Shown here piece by piece: positions 6,657-14,040 of a DNA stretch of 28,289 bases. The notes under the pieces are model-generated. The model had not been told where the DNA came from. It saw nothing but the letters and a program-made list of their open reading frames with translations, and did not search any database. Source of the DNA: CAZAPG01 sp964486935 (GTDB taxonomy: Bacteria; Chloroflexota; Anaerolineae; 4572-78; J111); assembly GCA_964486935.1 (NCBI GenBank), contig CAZAPG010000068.1, forward strand, positions 1 through 28,289, written 5' to 3'. The translations under genes were made by a program, and so were the position numbers. The first letter of the stretch is position 1, and every line of letters starts with the position of its first letter.

Positions 6657-7979
6657 TCAAACCGCCGGGGCCAGCAATTCTAAAATTGACGTGGCATCGG
6701 GCAGCTCGGCGCAATGCCAGAGCTGCTCTGCCAGGGCTTCGGCGCGGGCCGGGGGCAGGCAATCGCCGGCCAGCCAGCGAAATTTTTCCAGCAGTTCGTC
6801 ATCGGCGGGCGGCGCCAACGAGTCCCAGCGGGGCCGCATTTCACCGGAGTCAAAGGTGTCGCCATTGTTCATTTCAATGACCACCCGCGAGAGGCGCTCG
6901 GCGGGAAAACGGGCATTAAAGGACTCATCTTCCAGCAGTTCTACCCGTTGGGCCAGGTTTAATACCCGCGCGTCGTTCAGGGCCGCGCCGTTTAGCTCGG
7001 CAAGGCCCAGCCGGTGGTGAACCAGCGCCGAGGCTATTGGAAAGGGCAGGCTGTACTGGGCCTCTTCGGTGGTTTGGGGGCGGCGGCTGGCCAAACGGGT
7101 AGCCTCGTGAAAGGCGTACACTTTAATTTTTTGAATACCTGCCGCCGGCAGGTTGTGCGCCTGCTGCAAGGTTAGCGCCCCAGCAATGGCCGCCTGCGCC
7201 CAGTAACAAACGGCGTAGGGTTTAAAGACCTGCTCCAGCGTGGCCCATTGCTGCCCCAGGTCAAGCCAAAAATGGCTCGCTTCGGCAGACTCAAGGGTGA
7301 GGGCGGGCGCGCCGGTAAAGCCGCTGGCGGCCAGCAGGGCGGCGCTGACCCCGGCCATGGCCCCCCAGCCGGAGCCATCTTTGAGCATGGTGGGGTAATC
7401 TATGCAGCGCATCATCTGGGAGCGCGGGCCGTGGTATTCGGCAATGCCCAGGGCGTGGCGAGTTTGCTCACCGCTCAACCCCAAACGGCGGGCAATGATG
7501 GCCGCGCAGCCCAGCGCGTTCCAGGCCCCGGAGGTGTGATAATCGCAGGCGGTGGCGTGCAGGGACTTGCCGGCGCGGATGGCAACCTCGTAACCAACAA
7601 CCAGGGTGGCCAGCAGTTCTGCCCCGGAAACGGGCGCGCCGTTACCGTGGCCTATCGAGGCCAGCGCCGCCGGAATCAGGGCCGCGCCGGCGTGCCCTTT
7701 AACGGCGCGGCAGGTATCGTGAATATCCAGGGCGTCGATGGTCATGCCGTGGGCCAGGGCCGCGCCGGGCAGCGAGACCTGCCGGCCATCCAGCCACAGG
7801 CGCGCCTCCTGGCCGCCGCAGGCAGCCGCCGCAAAATTGTAAATTATGCTCGACAAATCGGTTTGCCGCCCGCCAATGGCCACGCCAATGGTATCGAGCA
7901 GGCAGCGCCGGGCCTGGTTGCGCACCGGCTCCGGCAGGTCTGCCCAGGTTAGCTGGTGAATGAAATCGAGTGTTTTCAT
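6657..7979 (-). CDS. MmgE/PrpD family protein
   Basis: At 440 residues this matches the usual length of the MmgE/PrpD family, which includes 2-methylcitrate dehydratase PrpD, cis-aconitate decarboxylase and related isomerases or dehydratases acting on polycarboxylates. Supporting segments are ARRCLLDTIGVAIGG near residue 25, ALAHGMTIDALDIHDTCRAV near residue 75 (family motif around a His/Asp pair), HTSGAWNALGCAAIIARRLG, LKDGSGWGAMAGVSAALLA and the C-terminal domain with an FPIASALVHHRLG segment. The enzyme is cytosolic. No prpB, prpC or other propionate gene is nearby, so a methylcitrate role is unsupported and the substrate is open. It starts three bases after the stop of the upstream gene, and the two are almost surely co-translated. 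Confidence 0.85.
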   Translation of the reverse strand: MKTLDFIHQLTWADLPEPVRNQARRCLLDTIGVAIGGRQTDLSSIIYNFAAAACGGQEARLWLDGRQVSLPGAALAHGMTIDALDIHDTCRAVKGHAGAALIPAALASIGHGNGAPVSGAELLATLVVGYEVAIRAGKSLHATACDYHTSGAWNALGCAAIIARRLGLSGEQTRHALGIAEYHGPRSQMMRCIDYPTMLKDGSGWGAMAGVSAALLAASGFTGAPALTLESAEASHFWLDLGQQWATLEQVFKPYAVCYWAQAAIAGALTLQQAHNLPAAGIQKIKVYAFHEATRLASRRPQTTEEAQYSLPFPIASALVHHRLGLAELNGAALNDARVLNLAQRVELLEDESFNARFPAERLSRVVIEMNNGDTFDSGEMRPRWDSLAPPADDELLEKFRWLAGDCLPPARAEALAEQLWHCAELPDATSILELLAPAV

Positions 7980-7982
7980 GAA

Positions 7983-8984
7983 TTACCCCAAATTCATAAA
8001 AAATAAAATGAAGTAGCCGACCAGCAGAATTAGCCAGCCCGCGAACTGAACAAAATCCAAAAATCGCCGCCAGGAAAAGGCCAGTTCCTGATAAACGATG
8101 TCGTTCATGGCAATCAGGCTATCAATTTTGGATTGAACGATGCTTTTCCACTCGGCCAGAAATAACTGCTCAACAACCAGCCGGTAAACCTGGGCCGAGT
8201 ACCAATCGCCGATGAGCAGCAGCGACTGGTCGATTTTTTCAAAATCAAGCGCCAGCGATAATCGCTGGGTGACAATTTGGCGCAGCGTTTTGTATTTTGA
8301 AGGCAGCCAGGCCGGGAGTTTGCGATTGACATATTGGTGCAATTGCTGCAAATGTTTTTCAATGGTCCGGTCCAGCAGGCGGTAGCGGAGGAGCTGGTAA
8401 TTGCCAATTTTTAGCAACTCCAGGTCAAATTGAAAGTCGCCCTTTTCGGCAATAATAATCGCGCCTTCGCGGTCTATCACAATCATATCTCGTTCTGAGT
8501 AGCGGGTGCGCGAGGCCAGAATTTCGGCGGCTTCGGCTTTGGTAAAGGGCTTGTCGAGCGAACGCAACCAGCGAACAAGGAGGCCGGCGTGGCGGTCAAT
8601 AAATTCATCGGGGCTTGAGTTGAGCCGGGTTAGCAGCAGGGCGGTGTAGGTTTCGGTAAAAGCGCCGGTGTAGCCTGTTCTGGCCTGGAGTTGCTCTTTC
8701 AGTTCGGTTTGAATGGCCCGGTTGCGGCCCGGCGCGGTTTCGCTCAGGATGTCGTTAAAGGCATAGCGGCACTCGGCCAGCCACACCTGCCCGTCGAGTA
8801 CCTGACAGCGAATATGAACAGGGGTATCTTTGGCGGTAAGCTGAAACTCTTCAACCCAGACAAACTCAATATCAACATCAAAAAAGTAGGGCGTATCTTT
8901 TTGGGCCGGCGATGGGGCCGGCTTTCCACCCGGCGGCCTTGACCGCAGCGGCAACAGCAGCAGATAGCAAATCTCGACATTCAA
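7983..8984 (-). CDS. Conserved-looking hypothetical protein with a C-terminal membrane anchor
   Basis: The gene encodes 333 residues that I do not recognise. The first half is mixed alpha/beta and soluble (FDVDIEFVWVEEFQL, IHIRC-like strand patterns). The middle contains MIVIDREGAIIIAEKGDFQF and a helical KLPAWLPSKYKTLRQIVTQR segment. Long amphipathic helices follow, and a single hydrophobic helix, GWLILLVGYFILFF, lies at the very C-terminus. That suggests a tail-anchored cytosolic protein. The overall order, soluble domain then helical hairpin then C-terminal membrane helix, loosely recalls DUF155/RMD1 proteins, but I see no diagnostic motif. The start is TTG 8984, since an in-frame stop (the TGA of the upstream gene) lies only five codons earlier. 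It sits between the GHMP-fold gene and the PrpD gene with gaps of 12 and 3 bases. Confidence 0.6.
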   Translation of the reverse strand: MNVEICYLLLLPLRSRPPGGKPAPSPAQKDTPYFFDVDIEFVWVEEFQLTAKDTPVHIRCQVLDGQVWLAECRYAFNDILSETAPGRNRAIQTELKEQLQARTGYTGAFTETYTALLLTRLNSSPDEFIDRHAGLLVRWLRSLDKPFTKAEAAEILASRTRYSERDMIVIDREGAIIIAEKGDFQFDLELLKIGNYQLLRYRLLDRTIEKHLQQLHQYVNRKLPAWLPSKYKTLRQIVTQRLSLALDFEKIDQSLLLIGDWYSAQVYRLVVEQLFLAEWKSIVQSKIDSLIAMNDIVYQELAFSWRRFLDFVQFAGWLILLVGYFILFFMNLG

Positions 8985-8996
8985 AATAGTGTTGCC

Positions 8997-10010
8997 TCAT
9001 TTCAGTGGCTTTATACGCAGCGGAGTCATTTTATTATCGGCCAGGTTTTCTTGTTTGACAGCCTCGGCGGCGCCGGCGTTGGCGGTGATGGTGGCCATAA
9101 TAATTCCCCCAAAAAAGCCCACCTGCTGGCGCAGTTTCTGGCGTAGAATCTGGCTGGGCCGGGCGCCGTGAGTGAGGCCATAGAATAGTAAGCCGGTTAG
9201 ATTTTGGCCCCAGGCGATGGCGCCGTTGGCCTGCATCACCTCTAAAATGGCCGCCTCTTCTGCCGAGTGAGTTAGCGGCGCGCCCGCTTTTTCCAGCGCC
9301 TGCAAATTTAATTGATGAAGCCGGTGCAAACTGCGGCCAAAGGATTCAAATTTATTATTTTCAACGGCGGGCCAGAGTTGGTCATTAACCAGCGCGCCGG
9401 TTTCAGCGCTTAAATGGGGCGCGGCCTGCAGCAGGTTAGCCATGCGGTCGGCCTCCAGGGTTGGCGGGGTTCCGGCGGGGATATTGGGCAGATAAAACAC
9501 AAAGGCCCAGGCCTCTTTTTCTTTGTGGCTTATTTCGGCCCGGCGGAGCAGGGGGGGTAATTGACTCCCGGCCTGGGGCTGGGTGTCGATGAGCAGCAGG
9601 CCGCCGGTATCAAAGCTGTAAATTTCAAGCGCCTGTTGGACAGACAGGCCAAGCGCCTGCGCAAATTTGGGGGTGGTTCGCCGGTCATCGGGCAGGTTAT
9701 GCACCCACGAGAGCGCCCTGGCCATGCTCAACCCCAGCAGTGTATCGGAACCCAGGCCGGCCAGGGCCGGTATCGAGAGTTCGATTTCTACCTCGGCCTG
9801 TTGGGGCAACCGGTTATGCTGCAAAAAGCGCCCCGCGTGGGGGTGAGCCACGTCGGCCCGCGCGCCGGTTATTTGCAGTTTTGGGTGAGCCTGGGCAAAA
9901 AGCTGCACCGGGGGATGCTGCGCCGTTAGCCCCAGCAAACACACCTGGCCGTTGTTAAATTTTACCAGGCCCAGCGGCAAACTGGCCGGTGAGCCAACTT
10001 CAATGAGCAT
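8997..10010 (-). CDS. GHMP-fold protein related to beta-ribofuranosylaminobenzene 5'-phosphate synthase
   Basis: The 337-residue product carries the GHMP nucleotide-loop-like motif IPALAGLGSDTLLGLSMARA at about residues 80-99, matching the PLHxGLGSGTQLxLAxARAL motif of beta-RFAP synthases. Further matches in order are a SFDTGGLLLID segment (compare the F-x-GGFIVDGG motif), LPNIPAG (about residue 165), a WPAVENNKFESFGRSLHRLH region (compare LPAL-x-E-D-x-FG), and a C-terminal AIAWGQNLTGLLFYGL resembling the GQSSWGPT motif. True beta-RFAP synthase condenses p-hydroxybenzoate or p-aminobenzoate with PRPP in methanopterin-type cofactor synthesis; several catalytic-motif residues differ here, so activity is uncertain. 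ATG 10010 is set by the GGAGGTGAT Shine-Dalgarno sequence just upstream. It is the first gene of the run down to 5317. Confidence 0.65.
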   Translation of the reverse strand: MLIEVGSPASLPLGLVKFNNGQVCLLGLTAQHPPVQLFAQAHPKLQITGARADVAHPHAGRFLQHNRLPQQAEVEIELSIPALAGLGSDTLLGLSMARALSWVHNLPDDRRTTPKFAQALGLSVQQALEIYSFDTGGLLLIDTQPQAGSQLPPLLRRAEISHKEKEAWAFVFYLPNIPAGTPPTLEADRMANLLQAAPHLSAETGALVNDQLWPAVENNKFESFGRSLHRLHQLNLQALEKAGAPLTHSAEEAAILEVMQANGAIAWGQNLTGLLFYGLTHGARPSQILRQKLRQQVGFFGGIIMATITANAGAAEAVKQENLADNKMTPLRIKPLK

Positions 10011-10026
10011 AATCACCTCCGGTGAT
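10011..10026 (-). promoter_or_regulatory. Shine-Dalgarno sequence inside a hairpin, before the GHMP-fold gene
   Basis: On the - strand ATCACC-GGA-GGTGAT (10026-10012) is a perfect six-base-pair inverted repeat, and its 3' arm together with the loop forms the Shine-Dalgarno sequence GGAGGTGAT of the gene starting at 10010. A folded hairpin would hide the ribosome-binding site. The short three-base loop keeps this modest, and it could also be chance. Confidence 0.5.
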
Positions 10027-10029
10027 AAC

Positions 10030-10071
10030 AAAAATAGCCACTTGTTCAGATAATACCCCTGGCAAGTGGCT
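10030..10071 (-). terminator. Rho-independent terminator after the ABC transporter/CBS operon
   Basis: On the - strand AGCCACTTG (10071-10063) pairs perfectly with CAAGTGGCT (10044-10036), and an A and five T residues follow (10035-10030). It lies 37 bases after the stop of the CBS-ACT gene and 20 bases before the next start codon. It therefore ends the transporter transcript and may also act as an attenuator for the next genes. The 18-base loop is longer than usual. Confidence 0.7.
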
Positions 10072-10107
10072 GGTTTATCTAATTTAAATTAATCAAACAG
10101 GTCAGCT

Positions 10108-10776
10108 TCAGCTAGTATACACTTTAGCTTCGCGCAAATCAATAATTTCCTGGCCTTCCAGTTTGCTCAGCACAGCTTGCAATTCATCTTTTTGGCAGCC
10201 GCGCACTTTAATCACAATATCCCAATGGTCGGGCTGTTTAGGCGAGCGGGCGCTTCCCCACGACATAACGCCCCAGCCGCTGGTCGAAATGGCGCTACTC
10301 AGCTTGTTAGACTCGCCGCGTCTATCTGGCACTCGCATGGTCACGCGCCAGCCCGGCTCGTTGGCTCCCAACAGATTTTGCAGCTCTATTAGCAGGTCTG
10401 TTTCGGTAATGACGCCCACTACCATATCATCCTCAATAACAGGCAGGCCGCCAATTTTGTGGCGAATCATCAGGTCGGCGGCTTCTTCCAGGGTGGCGTC
10501 GGCATTGATGGTGCGCAGATCATTGCCTTTGACCATTACCTTTTCAACGGTCAATTCAGCCAGATAGCGGGTAATTTCCCATACTTCCAGGCTACTCAAT
10601 TTTTCTGGCGGAACCTGCATCCGCTGCCGGGTTATCAGACCTAACAGCCGTTTGCCATCCCCGGCCACCGGCAAATGGCGAATATGGTTTTCAACCATAA
10701 TCTTTTGGGCTTCAAAGATTCGTTTGTTTGGCTCAATCATAATCGGGTGGCGGGTCATGTAATTTTTTACTAGCAT
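10108..10776 (-). CDS. CBS-domain pair with C-terminal ACT-like domain (AcuB-like)
   Basis: The 222-residue cytosolic protein has two CBS motifs: residues 1-55 (VKNYMTRHPIMIEPNKRI...HIRHLPV...GLITRQ) and about 75-130 (VEKVMVKG...TLEEAADLMIRHKIGGLPV...VVGVITETDLL). A C-terminal region of about 75 residues follows with an ACT-like strand pattern (WRVTMRVPDRRGESNKLSSA...DIVIKVRG). This CBS-CBS-ACT order is that of AcuB-type proteins. CBS pairs bind adenine nucleotides and ACT domains often bind amino acids, so it may sense energy state or ligand for the adjoining transporter; that link is inference. The stop codon of the upstream ATPase gene is embedded in its Shine-Dalgarno region (CATAGGAG), indicating coupled translation. 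A terminator follows. Confidence 0.8.
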   Translation of the reverse strand: MLVKNYMTRHPIMIEPNKRIFEAQKIMVENHIRHLPVAGDGKRLLGLITRQRMQVPPEKLSSLEVWEITRYLAELTVEKVMVKGNDLRTINADATLEEAADLMIRHKIGGLPVIEDDMVVGVITETDLLIELQNLLGANEPGWRVTMRVPDRRGESNKLSSAISTSGWGVMSWGSARSPKQPDHWDIVIKVRGCQKDELQAVLSKLEGQEIIDLREAKVYTS

Positions 10777-10786
10777 TTATTCACTC

Positions 10787-12904
10787 CTATGCAGAGGCCG
10801 GGGCATGGATGACCGGCTCAATTTTTTCTAGTTCTTCCAGAGGAATGTGACAAAATATCCTGTGCCCGTCGCTGGTGGTATGACGCCAGGGGGGGATGTC
10901 GGTTTCACAAATTTTGCCGCCATCGGGCAGCATTTCCCGGCGCGGACAACGGGTATGAAAGCGACAGCCACTGGGCGGGTTTAGGGGGCTGGGCACGGTA
11001 CCATCCAAACGAATCCGTTTTTGCTCGGCGGTAGGGTCGGGAATTGGCACCGCCGAAAGCAAGGCTTCGGTGTAAGGATGGTAGGGCGGCTGATAAATGG
11101 CCTCGGCGGGGCCAATTTCAACAATTTGCCCCAAATACATCACCGCGATGTAATCTGACAAAAAGCGAACAACGCTCAAATCGTGGGCAATAAACATCAT
11201 GGTAGTCTCAAATTCTTGTTGAATTTCCAGCAGCAGGTTAACCACCGCCGCCTGCACCGACACATCCAGAGCCGATACCGGCTCGTCGCACAGCACCAAA
11301 TCTGGCCGGCCGGCCAGGGCGCGGGCAATGCCAACCCGTTGCTTTTCGCCGCCACTAAGCTGGCGGGGCAGGCGGTCATAATAATATTCGTCAAGTTTCA
11401 CTGCCCGTAACAAACGCACTACTTCTTCTCTAATTTTATCTTTGGGTACGGTTTTAAAGCGACGCAGAGGGCGCTCAATCTGTTTGCCCACGGTGTAGGT
11501 GGGGTTCATGGTTGAATCCGGATTTTGAAAAACCATTTGCAGTTCTCTAATCAGCGTCAAGTCTCGCTTATTGACCTTGTCGCCAATGTCAAAGCTCATA
11601 AATTCGGCCTCGCCCCCGGTTTTAGATTCCAGCCCGATGATGGTTTTAATCAGGGTGCTTTTGCCGCAGCCAGACTCGCCCACAACTCCCAGCGTTTTGC
11701 CTTTGAAAACTTCAAAGCTTACCCCATCAACGGCTTTTACATATTCTTTCTCGCCCAGGCCAATCATGCTCAAGGCCGACGAGTTGGGGTGGCGATAATA
11801 GGTTTGCAAATTGTGAACAGTTAAAATGGTGTCGGCCAGTTTGTCGTTATTATCCGGCGCTTCAACTGCCGGCACCATATCTGGCGGAGGCGTCCACTCG
11901 GCCGGGTCAATCTCTTCTGAAAAGAGGCAGCGGGTGGTATGGTGTGGATTCAAATGGCGCAGGTCCGGCCGCTCCTGGCGACAAGCCTCGCGGGCGTAAT
12001 CGCAGCGGGGTTCGTACAGGCAACCCGGCGGCAGGTTGGCCGGGTCTGGCACGCGACCCCGAATGGGGAACAGGACGCTGCTTTCTTTACTGCGCCCTAA
12101 TTTTGGCAGGCAGCGAATTAAGCCCTGGGTGTAGGGGTGGCGAGGATTGGAAAAAATCTCTTCCACGGCAGCCATTTCCACCAGTTCGCCGGCATACATT
12201 ACGCCTACCCGGTCGCTAACGCGGGCAATGACGCCCATGTTGTGGCTAATTAGCAAAATAGCGGTATCAAAATCTCGCCGCAGTTCATTGACCAGGTCTA
12301 AAACGGCGGCTTCAACGGTAACATCCAGGGCGGTGGTTGGCTCATCCATAATTAACAGGGCCGGGTTATTGAGCATGGCCATAGCAATAACCACCCGCTG
12401 TTGCTGTCCTCCAGAAATCTGGTGGGGGTAACGTTCCAACACTTTTTCGGGGTCGGGCATGTTAACCCTGGCCAGCATACTGGCGCAGCGCTCGCGGGCT
12501 TCTCTATCTGACATGCCGCGATGCACGGTCAGAACTTCGGTCATTTGCTCGCCAATTCGCAAAACGGGGTTCAACGAGGTCATCGGGTCCTGGTAAACCA
12601 TAGAAATCTGGTTGCCCCGCAACTGGCGCAATTCTTCGGGAGAGCGGCCAACCAATGACTGCCCCTGAAAAATAATATCGCCTTTTGAAATTTTTCCGTT
12701 TCGGCCCAGATAGTTGACCATCCCGTAGGCCAAAGTGCTTTTGCCGCAGCCAGATTCGCCCACAATGCCAACGGTCTCGCCCCGGCGAATTTCAAAGGTG
12801 ACATCCTTAACGGCATGAACATCGCCTTTGCGTGTCTCGTAAGCTATACCTAAATTTTCTACTTTAATAACGGGCTGGTCCATTTTGCCAGATACTTGGG
12901 TCAT
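10787..12904 (-). CDS. Fused double ATPase of a dipeptide/oligopeptide ABC transporter (DppD-DppF type)
   Basis: The 705-residue protein joins two ABC ATPase halves that are usually separate. Half 1 has Walker A GESGCGKST (residues 49-57), signature ISGGQ (163-167) and Walker B LLIMDEP (183-189), then the oligopeptide-type C-terminal region NPRHPYTQGL with four cysteines (295, 301, 308, 326) like the probable iron-sulfur site of DppD/OppD. Half 2 has Walker A at 409-417, a LSGGEKQR signature and Walker B LVLCDEP, followed by PPYHPYTEALLSAVP and GCRFHTRCP. Both halves look catalytically complete, so the protein should power the permeases encoded upstream at the membrane. ATG 12904 has GAGGGGGA eight or so bases before it. 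Half 2 carries an insertion-like LSMIGLGEKEY stretch before its first strand. Confidence 0.93.
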   Translation of the reverse strand: MTQVSGKMDQPVIKVENLGIAYETRKGDVHAVKDVTFEIRRGETVGIVGESGCGKSTLAYGMVNYLGRNGKISKGDIIFQGQSLVGRSPEELRQLRGNQISMVYQDPMTSLNPVLRIGEQMTEVLTVHRGMSDREARERCASMLARVNMPDPEKVLERYPHQISGGQQQRVVIAMAMLNNPALLIMDEPTTALDVTVEAAVLDLVNELRRDFDTAILLISHNMGVIARVSDRVGVMYAGELVEMAAVEEIFSNPRHPYTQGLIRCLPKLGRSKESSVLFPIRGRVPDPANLPPGCLYEPRCDYAREACRQERPDLRHLNPHHTTRCLFSEEIDPAEWTPPPDMVPAVEAPDNNDKLADTILTVHNLQTYYRHPNSSALSMIGLGEKEYVKAVDGVSFEVFKGKTLGVVGESGCGKSTLIKTIIGLESKTGGEAEFMSFDIGDKVNKRDLTLIRELQMVFQNPDSTMNPTYTVGKQIERPLRRFKTVPKDKIREEVVRLLRAVKLDEYYYDRLPRQLSGGEKQRVGIARALAGRPDLVLCDEPVSALDVSVQAAVVNLLLEIQQEFETTMMFIAHDLSVVRFLSDYIAVMYLGQIVEIGPAEAIYQPPYHPYTEALLSAVPIPDPTAEQKRIRLDGTVPSPLNPPSGCRFHTRCPRREMLPDGGKICETDIPPWRHTTSDGHRIFCHIPLEELEKIEPVIHAPASA

Positions 12905-12935
12905 AAACTGGTCCCCCTCTTGTTATATTGTAATT

Positions 12936-12999
12936 GGTAATTAGTAGGTGGTAATTATCCAATGTCCGCTACCCAAAGGGCACTTCGTTACTAATTACC
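12936..12999. repeat. Inverted repeat in the gap between permease and ATPase genes
   Basis: GGTAATTAGTA (12936-12946) is matched exactly by TACTAATTACC (12989-12999), enclosing 42 bases; GGTAATTA also recurs directly at 12950-12957. The whole 149-base gap (12905-13053) is AT-rich and otherwise holds only a weak hairpin near 13020-13040. It could be a processing hairpin inside the operon transcript or a copy of a dispersed intergenic repeat. No T-tract follows. Confidence 0.5.
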
Positions 13000-13053
13000 C
13001 GTTTAAAATCACAAAGTTATTTACAGGCGAGTCCTTGTAAGAACAGACAACCC

Positions 13054-14019
13054 CTAACGATAGCGTTGGGTTTCTTCGTTCAAGCCATCGGCCATCAGGT
13101 TCAAACCCACAACCAGCATGGCAATGGCCAGCGAGGCCCACAAGGCATCCCAGGGATGACCGGCCTGGATAAAGGAGCGCCCCAGGTTTACCAGGCTGCC
13201 CCAATCGGGTGATGGGGGCGGCAGCCCCAACCCCAAAAAGCCAAGGGTTCCAATGGCAAATACGGCGTAGCCAATCCGCAACATCACATCAATGATGATG
13301 GGGCCACGGGCGTTGGGCAGAATTTCTACAAACATGATGTACCACGGACTTTCGCCCCTCGTTTCGGCGGCGGCCACAAAATCCCGGGTTTTGATGTCCA
13401 GAGTTAAACTGCGGACCAGCCGGGCAATACCGGGCGCGCCGGCAATAGTGATGGCAATAATAATATTGGTAATTGAAGGGCCGAGCGCGGCAATAATAAC
13501 CAGATAAAGCAAAATTTGGGGAAAGGCCATTAAAGCGTCTAACAGCCGCATGGTAATTTCATCAGTCAGGCCGCCGTAGTAGCCGGCAATCACCCCCAAA
13601 GTTCCCCCCACAACCAGGGCTATTAAAATTGAAAATGGAGCCAGCAACAAAATAATGCGCGAGCCGTGGGCTAACCTGGCCCACAGGTCTCGGCCCTGGC
13701 GGTCGGTGCCCAGCCAATGGGTCGCCGATGGCCCCTGCAGGTTTTCGCCACGGAACTGTTCCAGCGGCGAGTAGCGGGCCAGCCAGGGGGTTGTTTCGCT
13801 ATAAACTTCTCTTTGGCCGGTCAAACAACCAATCCACAAAGAGGGCCTAAAGGTGCAATCATCGGCAAAAATAGCCACAATCACCCAAAATGCTACCAAA
13901 AAGAAACCGGCAACCGCAACTTTGGAAGCGACAAAGATTCTCAGGCTCTCTTTTGCTCTTTTCCAACGCGAAGGAGCAGGCGTAGCAACCGGGCCGGTGA
14001 TACCTTCAGCTATGGCCAT
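13054..14019 (-). CDS. ABC transporter permease, DppC/OppC type
   Basis: The 321-residue inner-membrane protein has an N-terminal anchor helix (VAVAGFFLVAFWVIVAIFAD) and then five further hydrophobic segments. The stretch HWLGTDRQGRDLWARLAHGS is the highly conserved DppC/OppC signature following the first periplasmic segment. The cytoplasmic EAA loop appears as AAAETRGESPWYIMFVEILPN, which contacts the ATPase, and GFLGLGLPPPSPDWGSLVN near the end is another family hallmark. It forms the channel with the DppB-like partner encoded 21 bases upstream. The Shine-Dalgarno sequence is AAAGGAGAG before ATG 14019. The N-terminal periplasmic segment has two cysteines (TFRPSLWIGC), a small departure from the usual pattern. 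Confidence 0.92.
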   Translation of the reverse strand: MAIAEGITGPVATPAPSRWKRAKESLRIFVASKVAVAGFFLVAFWVIVAIFADDCTFRPSLWIGCLTGQREVYSETTPWLARYSPLEQFRGENLQGPSATHWLGTDRQGRDLWARLAHGSRIILLLAPFSILIALVVGGTLGVIAGYYGGLTDEITMRLLDALMAFPQILLYLVIIAALGPSITNIIIAITIAGAPGIARLVRSLTLDIKTRDFVAAAETRGESPWYIMFVEILPNARGPIIIDVMLRIGYAVFAIGTLGFLGLGLPPPSPDWGSLVNLGRSFIQAGHPWDALWASLAIAMLVVGLNLMADGLNEETQRYR

Positions 14020-14040
14020 ATTGTCTCTCCTTTTCCAATT

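Noticed and set aside
7248..7952. Open frame of 234 codons on the + strand, Gly/Ala-rich
   Set aside because: Antisense shadow of the MmgE/PrpD gene with low-complexity composition.
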